Assembly (NCBI GenBank): GCA_023427985.1
Contig: JAEYZM010000004.1
Coordinates: forward strand, 124,001 to 188,000
Direction: 5' to 3'
DNA: 64,000 nucleotides
From: Bacteroidota bacterium
Lineage (GTDB): Bacteria > Bacteroidota > Bacteroidia > Sphingobacteriales > Sphingobacteriaceae
A program made the translations under genes and the position numbers. The notes under the pieces are model-generated. The model worked only from the letters and a program-made list of their open reading frames with translations. It searched no databases and was not told the DNA's origin. The number at the start of each line of letters is the position of its first letter. Positions within the stretch are counted from its first letter, which is position 1. Positions 56,930 to 64,000 of this stretch are shown piece by piece.

Positions 56930-59329
56930 ATGAAAAAAACTTTACTTAGAATTTTTGGTTTATACCTAATTTTTCTTTTATTAAATACGATTAGTGGAAA
57001 TACACTACTTATTGCTCAAGGAACACGTGGAAACTTATACGTTACAAACGGTAGTGTTAATTCAACTTTAAGAGTAAACGATCGGCTTTTTATTGCAGGT
57101 AATTTCGATAAAATAGGGCCTAGAACTGGTTCGTTTGCCTTAGTACATTCAAATCAGAATGTATTAGTACGTATGTATCCTAAAATCAAGGGTAGTGTTT
57201 GGACACTTGAGTCTGATGGACAAGATGGATGGTATTTAGGGGGAGATTTTTATGTTGAGAAATCGAACCGCAGGCATTTGATCCATGTCAATCCAGATGG
57301 CAGCTTGGATGAATCTTTTAATCCAAACGTAAACGATGGGGTCACCTATATCTATAAACACAATAACAAATTATACATCAGTGGATTTTTCACAGAGGTA
57401 AATGCGAGTAATCGATTAGCATTCGCATGTGTGGATGCAAGCACAGGAGTAGTTGATGCGATGAACATTCCCTTAGATTCTTATGCGAATTGGATGCAAG
57501 TACACGGTAACTATATGTATGTAGGTGGTACATTTACGGATGTAAGCACCCTACCCTATCAATATTTATTTCGAATTAATTTAACAACAAATGCTTTAGA
57601 CACATGGAATATGGAATTGAATGAAGCTGTGAATTGTTTAAAGGTTTATGACAACAAACTTTACATTGCTGGATTCTTTAGCCAAGTAAAAAACACCATT
57701 GTTGATCGAATTGCTGCAATAGATTTAAGTAATGATAGTGTTATTAATACCGGAATTAGTATTCAAGGATTCGGAATATCTTCAATGGACATTTATAACA
57801 ATGCTTTATATTTTGGAGGATATTTTGATAGTGTCAATTTAATGCCAAGAAAAAATCTTGCCTGTTATGATTTATTGAACAAACAAATTACATCATGGGA
57901 CCCATCGTTAAAAGGAAATTCAAATTTCATAAAAGTTCATAACGACAATATTGTAGTTGGAGGTGTATTTGATTCTGTTGGGAATCTAGAAAGAAAAAAT
58001 CTAACTGCAATAGATCCCTTTACTGGTATTGCAACTTCTTGGAATCCAAGTCCCGATAAATTTGTATTTGCCATTGGCGCAAATGATCAAGGCATTGCAG
58101 TAGGTGGTTTGTTCACAAGTATTGTACGTAAAGATGTTAAAAACCTAGCTGTAGTAAATTATCAAACTGGTATTGCAGAAAATTGGTCAATCAACATTAA
58201 TGGAGATATTGCAACGATGGTGAATGATGCAAATAAACTCATTATATCAGGAAGTTTTGATACGGTTGAAAATCAATTAAGAAGATCGGTAGCTGCGTTC
58301 AATTTAGCGGATTTAAGTTTAAGTAATTGGGATATCCAACTTACAGATACTTTTTCATATATCAGCACTATGCTGATACATAACAATGCATTATTTATTG
58401 CTGGTGGATTTGAAGGAATTGGTACAAGTAATGTCAGAAATATTGCAAAGATAAATTTAAGCACAGCAGCAGTTGAAAATTGGAACATCGACCTAATTGG
58501 TTTTGTAAATCAAATAAAAGTATATAACAATAGACTATACATCGCAGGAGATTTCTCAGAAATTGAAGGCGTGAATCAAGCACATATTGCGCGTGTTGAT
58601 TTGAATACAAACGAATACGATGTTAATTGGACACCGAGTGTAAATGCTGGAGTCTTAGGAGTAGATTTTTATAAAAATTTAATTTTTATTTACGGATGGT
58701 TTAATGAAGTGAATGGTTCCTTTGAGCAAGGGATAACTGCGGTTAAGGAGCTCGATGCAAGCTTAGAAGGACAAAATTTATTATTGGATGGTATTGTAAC
58801 AAGTACAGCAATTAAAGACGATATCCTTTATATAGCTGGATCATTTTTCACCTTTGGAGGAAGTATCCGTTATAATTTAGGGGCATTCAACATTGCCAAT
58901 CAAGAAGTTGCTACTTGGCCTTACGAAACCGATTTCCCTGTGAATTATTTATACATGCAAGACGATTATCTTTATGCATGCGGCATGTTTGAAAGTGTAA
59001 TGAACGAGGCGCATACTGGAATTGTAGGCTTACCATACATTGGTTCTACAGTTGGTGTTGAACCGAAAAACAGTAACAAAGTAAAAACAGCTGTATACCC
59101 TAATCCATTTAAGCAAGCAATAACAATTGCATTAGATAAAGAATACTCGAATCTAAGTATAGAGGTGCTAAGCTTGTCAGGACAATTGGTATATAATGAA
59201 AAAAACTATGAGTTAAGCAATAAAAACATTACGCTTAATTTATCTGAATTGAAGTCAAATCAATTATATATCATCAGTATTTATTCGAACAATAAGAAAG
59301 TATATAGTTCGAAAATTTACAAGGATTAA
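56930..59329 (+). CDS. Repeat-rich beta-propeller protein with T9SS sorting domain
   Basis: From ATG 56930 it has 799 residues with a signal peptide (about 1-30). The body is a long series of about 45-residue repeats with the pattern LYIAGxFxxVxxxxRxxLAxxDLxTGxxxxW, such as NNKLYISGFFTEVNASNRLAFACVD. This is the delta-60/DUF5122 type of propeller. The last 75 residues are a T9SS sorting domain (VYPNPFKQAITIAL ... LYIISIYSNNKKVYSSKIYK). A longer frame starting at a TTG adds only polar residues. The stop lies 2 bp from the convergent kinase stop, without a hairpin. Confidence 0.87.
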   Translation: MKKTLLRIFGLYLIFLLLNTISGNTLLIAQGTRGNLYVTNGSVNSTLRVNDRLFIAGNFDKIGPRTGSFALVHSNQNVLVRMYPKIKGSVWTLESDGQDGWYLGGDFYVEKSNRRHLIHVNPDGSLDESFNPNVNDGVTYIYKHNNKLYISGFFTEVNASNRLAFACVDASTGVVDAMNIPLDSYANWMQVHGNYMYVGGTFTDVSTLPYQYLFRINLTTNALDTWNMELNEAVNCLKVYDNKLYIAGFFSQVKNTIVDRIAAIDLSNDSVINTGISIQGFGISSMDIYNNALYFGGYFDSVNLMPRKNLACYDLLNKQITSWDPSLKGNSNFIKVHNDNIVVGGVFDSVGNLERKNLTAIDPFTGIATSWNPSPDKFVFAIGANDQGIAVGGLFTSIVRKDVKNLAVVNYQTGIAENWSININGDIATMVNDANKLIISGSFDTVENQLRRSVAAFNLADLSLSNWDIQLTDTFSYISTMLIHNNALFIAGGFEGIGTSNVRNIAKINLSTAAVENWNIDLIGFVNQIKVYNNRLYIAGDFSEIEGVNQAHIARVDLNTNEYDVNWTPSVNAGVLGVDFYKNLIFIYGWFNEVNGSFEQGITAVKELDASLEGQNLLLDGIVTSTAIKDDILYIAGSFFTFGGSIRYNLGAFNIANQEVATWPYETDFPVNYLYMQDDYLYACGMFESVMNEAHTGIVGLPYIGSTVGVEPKNSNKVKTAVYPNPFKQAITIALDKEYSNLSIEVLSLSGQLVYNEKNYELSNKNITLNLSELKSNQLYIISIYSNNKKVYSSKIYKD

Positions 59330-59331
59330 TT

Positions 59332-61281
59332 TTAGAAAATAATGGTGAAATTAGAACCTTTGCCTAGCACTGATTCAACAATAATTTCACCATTATTTGC
59401 TTCAATAAATTCTTTACAAAGCATCAATCCCAAACCACTTCCTTTTTCATTTCCAGTTCCATATTTTAAATCTGGATCATCTGTAAACAGTGCATTTAAA
59501 GTACTACTTGCCATACCCATACCCTGATCAATTACTTTAATAACATGTTTAGAATTTCCATCAACACTGTGCTGAATTATTACTTCCGAACTTCGATTAG
59601 AAAACTTCAAAGCATTTGATAGTAAATTTCTAATGATAAAGTTTATATGATCTGCATCTATAAATGCAGTGCTTTCATTTGTGTTTTGATACTTAATTGT
59701 AATTCCTTTTTGAATAGCCGTTATACGTAATAGTTCAATGTTTTTCTGAACAACTTCATCTAAATTTACTTCTCTTGCTTCTACATGAATTCCCCTTATT
59801 TGTGCTTGTCCCCATTTTAGAATATTCTCTAATGTTTCTAAAGTTAAAACGGTGTGATTTTTAAGAGTCTTCAACAATTCATACTTATCCTCTTCATTTA
59901 ATTCTCCAGATTCAAATAAGTCAAGTAGCCCAACAATATTATTGATTGGCGATTTTAAATCGTGTGCAATGATTGACAATAGTTTATCTCTCACGTGTAT
60001 CGAATGCACTAATTTATTATTAAGCTTATTCCTATTTATTGCAAAAAATGTAACGATGATTAATATTGCTACGATAGCAATAATCATTAAAATATATATT
60101 GAATTTTGTAATTCTTTTTGTTGATTAATTAATTCCAGTTCTTTTACTTCAGTTCTAGATTTATCAAGTTCAAAATTTGATTGCAATAAATCCACGTCAC
60201 GTTTATTTTCGTCGCGTTTAATGGAATCCATTACTGTATGAAAGTTTGATAAGGATTCGAGAGCCCCTTTAAAATCGCCCATCTCCTTTTTCAACAAATG
60301 TTGCGCATTATGTATTTCAGCTTCTAATGGTTTCTTTTGCAATTTTCTGGCGATAACTAAGGAGCTATCCATATATTGCAATGCTTTCTTTATATCAGTA
60401 TCTTCATACATAATTCCTATGTTGAATAGGATTTGTGCTTTATCTTCAATAATTAAAAATTTATTTGCTATTGCTAAAGCTTCATTATAATATTTTTTAG
60501 CACTATCTGGTTGTCTTAATTGATAATAGGCTATGCCGATGTTCATTAATAATTGAGATGTCGCTCTATTCCCTCCAATTTCATCACTTATAATTTTCGA
60601 CAATTTCAGGTATTTTATGGCCTCGTTGAAGTTTGATTGAATCCCATATACTGTTCCAAGATTATTGTATATTCCTAATTCAACTTCTTTATTTTTACCT
60701 GCGTTCAATTTTTTAGCCTTGTTGAAATAGTAAATCGACTTTTCAAAATTTCCTAAGTAAATATTCAAAGTGCCAATTTTTATATAGCATTGAATTTGAC
60801 CATCTTTATCGTTATGCTTATCGTAAATATTTAGGGCCCTAAAAAAATAATTGGCTGCAAGTTTATAATTGGTTTGTTTCGCCTCTAAAATCCCCAATGA
60901 ATTATATATCCCTGCTACTCCATCGTATAAATCTAAATGATAAAACAATTCCAATGCTTTTTTAGACAATGCTCTGGCATCATCTAATTGCCCTTTGGAA
61001 TCGGCAATGGTAGCCTCTGCTGCATAGATTAATGCAATTCCTCGCTCATATTTAATTTTATTAGCAAGTGTTTTTGCCAAGTTCGCATAGTGCGATGCCG
61101 AGTCGGTATTTTTATATAAATAATATTTTAAATAATCCCGATAAATTAATACGCGTTGGGTATCTTGACTTGCTTCTGCTAATGCCTTACTTAGTAACTG
61201 CAATTCATTTTGTGCGTATAATGGATTATTTGTAATCAGAAATAATACTATGATTACTGCAATAGATTTAATCTTTCTCAT
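59332..61281 (-). CDS. TPR-containing membrane sensor histidine kinase
   Basis: The 649-residue protein has a signal peptide (about 1-25) and a periplasmic domain of TPR repeats (about 45-350, AGIYNSLGILEAKQTNYKLAANYFFRALNIY and similar). One transmembrane helix (about 398-418) follows. The HisKA has phospho-His near 437 (LLSIIAHDLKSPINN), and the HATPase (NLLSNALKFS, DQGMGM, GSGLGLMLC) ends the protein. The ATG at 61281 is preferred to TTG codons upstream. The TPR domain should bind a peptide or protein signal. No regulator is adjacent. Confidence 0.92.
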   Translation of the reverse strand: MRKIKSIAVIIVLFLITNNPLYAQNELQLLSKALAEASQDTQRVLIYRDYLKYYLYKNTDSASHYANLAKTLANKIKYERGIALIYAAEATIADSKGQLDDARALSKKALELFYHLDLYDGVAGIYNSLGILEAKQTNYKLAANYFFRALNIYDKHNDKDGQIQCYIKIGTLNIYLGNFEKSIYYFNKAKKLNAGKNKEVELGIYNNLGTVYGIQSNFNEAIKYLKLSKIISDEIGGNRATSQLLMNIGIAYYQLRQPDSAKKYYNEALAIANKFLIIEDKAQILFNIGIMYEDTDIKKALQYMDSSLVIARKLQKKPLEAEIHNAQHLLKKEMGDFKGALESLSNFHTVMDSIKRDENKRDVDLLQSNFELDKSRTEVKELELINQQKELQNSIYILMIIAIVAILIIVTFFAINRNKLNNKLVHSIHVRDKLLSIIAHDLKSPINNIVGLLDLFESGELNEEDKYELLKTLKNHTVLTLETLENILKWGQAQIRGIHVEAREVNLDEVVQKNIELLRITAIQKGITIKYQNTNESTAFIDADHINFIIRNLLSNALKFSNRSSEVIIQHSVDGNSKHVIKVIDQGMGMASSTLNALFTDDPDLKYGTGNEKGSGLGLMLCKEFIEANNGEIIVESVLGKGSNFTIIF

Positions 61282-61395
61282 CAACAATTGATATACTCTA
61301 AATTAATAAATTTTAGAATTTTAATAGACCTTTTGAAAATAATTCTATATTAAATAATATAATTTAAAAAATAATTACCTTGTAAAGAAAAAACA

Positions 61396-62247
61396 ATGGA
61401 ATCGAATATAATAACTACCTTATTCTTGCCATTAGCGCTTGGAATTATAATGCTTGGATTAGGTTTAAGCCTAAGCATTGATGACTTTAAACGTGTTTTA
61501 TTATACCCAAAAGCAATCTTTATAGGTTTGGTATGCCAAATGATTCTTTTGCCCATACTATGCTTTGCAATTGTCCTTTTATTTAAATTACCTACTGAAT
61601 TAGCTGTTGGTTTGATGCTTTTGGCGGCATCGCCAGGGGGAGCTACAGCAAATTTATACAGTCATCTTTCTAAAGGAGATGTAGCATTAAACATTTCATT
61701 AACTGCAGTAAATAGTTTATTGACTTTATTTAGTTTACCTTTTATTGTGAATGCATCCATTGCATATTTTATGGAATCGGGAGTAGTTGTACCTATGCAA
61801 TTTAAAAAAGTTATGGAGGTATTTGCGATCGTGTTGCTACCAGTATCCATTGGAATGCTTATAAAATCAAAGAGTCCATCCTTAAGCACATCGCTCGATA
61901 AACCGGTGCGTATCATTTCAGCCCTATTTTTAATACTAATTATCCTTGCAACAATTGTAAAAGAAAAAGCAAACATTGCATTGTACTTTGAACAAGTTGG
62001 CCTTGCTGCATTAAGTTTTAATTTATTAAGTATGGGGATAGGTTATTATTTACCACAATTATTTAAAATCGAAAAAAAACAAGCCATATCCATCGGAATG
62101 GAAATTGGAATTCATAATGGCACTCTTGCCATTTACATTGCTTTATCGGTCATAGGCAGTAGCATCATGAGTATTCCAGCAGCAGTATATAGTTTGATTA
62201 TGTTTTTTACAGCTGCAGGTTTCGGCTGGATGGTGAGTAAACGATAA
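61396..62247 (+). CDS. Bile-acid:sodium-symporter-family (SBF) membrane carrier
   Basis: The 283-residue polytopic protein has about nine to ten transmembrane helices. The pattern MLGLGLSLSIDDFKRVLLYP, PILCFAIVLLF and ASPGGATANLYSHLSKGDVALNISLT is the SBF/BASS signature, with the ASPGG crossover motif. Sodium-coupled transport of an organic anion is expected. The substrate is unknown, and bile acids are only the family name. It is divergent from the TPR kinase. Confidence 0.88.
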   Translation: MESNIITTLFLPLALGIIMLGLGLSLSIDDFKRVLLYPKAIFIGLVCQMILLPILCFAIVLLFKLPTELAVGLMLLAASPGGATANLYSHLSKGDVALNISLTAVNSLLTLFSLPFIVNASIAYFMESGVVVPMQFKKVMEVFAIVLLPVSIGMLIKSKSPSLSTSLDKPVRIISALFLILIILATIVKEKANIALYFEQVGLAALSFNLLSMGIGYYLPQLFKIEKKQAISIGMEIGIHNGTLAIYIALSVIGSSIMSIPAAVYSLIMFFTAAGFGWMVSKR

Positions 62248-62329
62248 TTTACAGAACACTATAGCTTTCTACAAATACGTACAATTAAGATAATTGCTAG
62301 ATTTTTATTCTTGTAAAAACAAAAACAAT

Positions 62330-63892
62330 ATGAATAAAATCTATAGTCTATTACTCATTGTATTTCAGGTTGGATTATTCCATTCATTGAATGCTCAATC
62401 CATAAGAAATACATCTAATGTATTTGCAGAAAGATCTACTGTAAATAAAACGAGCATTAAAAAAAGTCGATTGGAATTTAATAAGCCATTGGAACGTGCT
62501 GCTACTTTGAAATATTTTGCTCAAAGAGAATCTGCAGATTTTTGGAACACAACGACCCAAGATTGGGATTCAACCAATTATGTTATCTATACTTACAATT
62601 CAGCGGGACTACCACTTATTAAAACATTTTATGATGTAGTTTCTGGACCTTTGTTCCGAGAGTTAAGTACTTATACACCGGATAATAAAATTGCTGAAAT
62701 TCAAAATGAAGAATACATCAACAATACTTGGAGAAGTTTCATGAAGATTAATTTAAGCTATGCTGCAAATGGTTTGATTGAATCAGAAACAATACAATTA
62801 TGGGATAGTACGAGCAATGCATGGATGAACGATTCGAGACAGAAGTACGAGTACAATTCCAACAATGATGTGGAACTGTATACGCGCGAACAATTTATGA
62901 ATTCAAATTGGACGATGGTTTTTGGGGTACAGATTGATCGTACGTATGAAAACAACAAGCCTACTAAAGAACTAGCAATTTATTATAATGGCGCAAGCAA
63001 TACGTGGGACTCTACGGCCCGCAATACATTGATTTATGCGAGTAATGGATATTTATCGGAATTCATTTCCGAAATGTATAGTGCCGATAAATTAGCATGG
63101 GAATATGCTTCAAAAGAAAATTACTTTTTCAATTCCAATAACATCATCGATACTGCAATAAACTTTTCATATAATATCGATAGTAGTACTTGGGATACGC
63201 TACAAAGAATTGTAGACATAGAATTTTACAACTTCGATGGTGATATCAATTCATCGGAATTCAAAAAATTTACGATGCAAGAATATACAGGTATTAGTTT
63301 TATTAATATATATCGGATCGATGTACAGAAACCTGATAATTATGGTAGCACTATTGAAACAACAGAGGAATATGTAAACAATGCATGGACTCCATTTGAT
63401 CGATTTACTAGAAATTACGACGATAAGTATTCCTATTATGAACTAAAATATGAAGAATATGTAAACGGTGTTTACGAAGTGTCGGATCATATTAGAAGAG
63501 ATATTACTTATGATTCAAATGATGTGATTGTACAATTTGTAGTCAATGAATTAGATTTTTTCACAAGAGTGCTTACACCTTATCAAAGAATTAGATATTC
63601 TAATTTTATTGCCATCAACACAGGCAAAAATGATTTGGATCAATCAAAGCAAGTACTTGTTTATCCGAATCCGAGTACATCTAAGGCAACGATATCTATA
63701 CCTTTAGAAAAAAGTTCAAACATTCAAATTGATGTGTTGAATGCACAAGGGAAATTAGTGCAAAGAATTGAAACGGCGGAATTAGGAATTGGGGAACATC
63801 AATTTCAGATCTCTTTAAGTACCAAGGGACTATATTTCATTAAAGTTAAGCAAGATAATGAACTTAAAATTGCAAAATTAGTGATTGAATAA
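62330..63892 (+). CDS. T9SS cargo protein with tandem YD-like repeats
   Basis: The 520-residue protein (ATG 62330) has a signal peptide (about 1-24). Its body holds repeats of about 45 residues with a W-D-x-x-x-R and Y-x-Y-N pattern: NTTTQDWDSTNYVIYTYNSAG, SNAWMNDSRQKYEYNSNN and SNTWDSTARNTLIYASNG. These recall YD/RHS-like or bacterial adhesin repeats. A T9SS sorting domain ends the protein (VYPNPSTSKATISI ... GLYFIKVKQDNELKIAKLVIE). A longer frame upstream adds only a Cys-containing polar stretch. It has its own terminator. Confidence 0.85.
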   Translation: MNKIYSLLLIVFQVGLFHSLNAQSIRNTSNVFAERSTVNKTSIKKSRLEFNKPLERAATLKYFAQRESADFWNTTTQDWDSTNYVIYTYNSAGLPLIKTFYDVVSGPLFRELSTYTPDNKIAEIQNEEYINNTWRSFMKINLSYAANGLIESETIQLWDSTSNAWMNDSRQKYEYNSNNDVELYTREQFMNSNWTMVFGVQIDRTYENNKPTKELAIYYNGASNTWDSTARNTLIYASNGYLSEFISEMYSADKLAWEYASKENYFFNSNNIIDTAINFSYNIDSSTWDTLQRIVDIEFYNFDGDINSSEFKKFTMQEYTGISFINIYRIDVQKPDNYGSTIETTEEYVNNAWTPFDRFTRNYDDKYSYYELKYEEYVNGVYEVSDHIRRDITYDSNDVIVQFVVNELDFFTRVLTPYQRIRYSNFIAINTGKNDLDQSKQVLVYPNPSTSKATISIPLEKSSNIQIDVLNAQGKLVQRIETAELGIGEHQFQISLSTKGLYFIKVKQDNELKIAKLVIE

Positions 63893-63912
63893 GCATTTAT
63901 ATATTTTATCTG

Positions 63913-63942
63913 AAAAGCCTATCCTGAGATAGGCTTTTTTTT
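63913..63942 (+). terminator. Intrinsic terminator of the last T9SS gene
   Basis: AAAAGCCTATC pairs with GATAGGCTTTT around CTGA and is followed by a T run. Nothing further is recognised between here and 64000. Confidence 0.93.
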
Positions 63943-64000
63943 ATGGCAATAAAGTCTTAAATTGCTAGTAGAAAAACCAAAATTATGCTACCATTAAAAT

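Noticed and set aside
61350..61556. 68-residue minus-strand frame between the TPR kinase and the SBF carrier
   Set aside because: It overlaps the SBF coding sequence in another frame and has no recognisable domain.

Overview
The window is chromosomal DNA from a member of the Bacteroidota (Bacteroidetes), AT-rich at roughly 36-38% GC by eye. The lineage call rests on several things. Five secreted proteins end in type IX secretion (T9SS) C-terminal sorting domains. There is a FecI-type sigma / STN-TonB receptor / DUF4249 / FecR cluster. Promoters fit the Bacteroidota TTG-N19-TAnnTTTG pattern, classical Shine-Dalgarno sites are not evident, and FtsI carries a PASTA domain. I cannot name a genus. 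No IS element, prophage, CRISPR array or rRNA was seen. One tRNA gene is present.

Layout. 1-14,729 (minus): an almost complete division and cell-wall (dcw) cluster in transcription order mraZ-rsmH-ftsL-ftsI-murE-mraY-murD-ftsW-murG-murC-ftsQ-ftsA-ftsZ (ftsZ cut by the window edge). Genes mostly overlap or abut, except on both sides of murD, where short-period repeat arrays fill the gaps. A three-repeat MraZ-box-like operator lies before mraZ. 14,830-17,082 (minus): a micro-operon (80-aa protein plus 26-aa membrane peptide), guanine deaminase, an OmpH/Skp-like protein and a SlyD-like isomerase. 17,288-25,477: gyrB, a serine-hydrolase lipoprotein, a retropepsin-like protein, mdh, an RmlD-like reductase, a peroxiredoxin, tRNA-Arg(ACG), adk and obgE. 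25,627-28,450: two response regulators (CheY-like and NtrC-like) and a T9SS cargo protein. 28,689-33,747 (minus): ECF sigma factor, TonB receptor, DUF4249 lipoprotein and FecR. 33,920-38,872: gap, a FabH-like synthase, a globin-like lipoprotein with a membrane partner, HU and a double-domain universal stress protein. 39,055-46,354: an Omp28-like and a 1598-residue BNR/PKD/Ig-like T9SS protein, plus a small lipoprotein. 46,600-51,659: cspA and a copper cluster (DUF3347 protein, CopZ-like chaperone, CopA ATPase, AraC regulator with a metal-binding-like N-terminus) headed by purT. 51,750-63,892: a large hybrid histidine kinase, a DUF2147 protein, an OmpA-domain protein, a repeat-rich T9SS protein, a TPR histidine kinase, a bile-acid/sodium-symporter-family carrier and a last T9SS protein.

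The most unusual feature is non-coding. Intergenic spacers are filled with short-period arrays (7-, 8- and 16-bp units) and five exact copies of the 16-bp palindrome CCCGATAGCTATCGGG. These elements run right up to, or include, start and stop codons. Two unrelated genes, ftsW and obgE, have near-identical 8-bp arrays ending at their ATG. The hexamer GCCGAT/ATCGGC is also strongly over-represented, and a 14-mer containing it recurs in three unrelated genes. These patterns, the nested palindrome at 56,194-56,284, the micro-operon at 14,885-15,212 and the HMA-AraC copper regulator are the best candidates for something undescribed. All functional statements are inferences from sequence read by eye; no database search was run.
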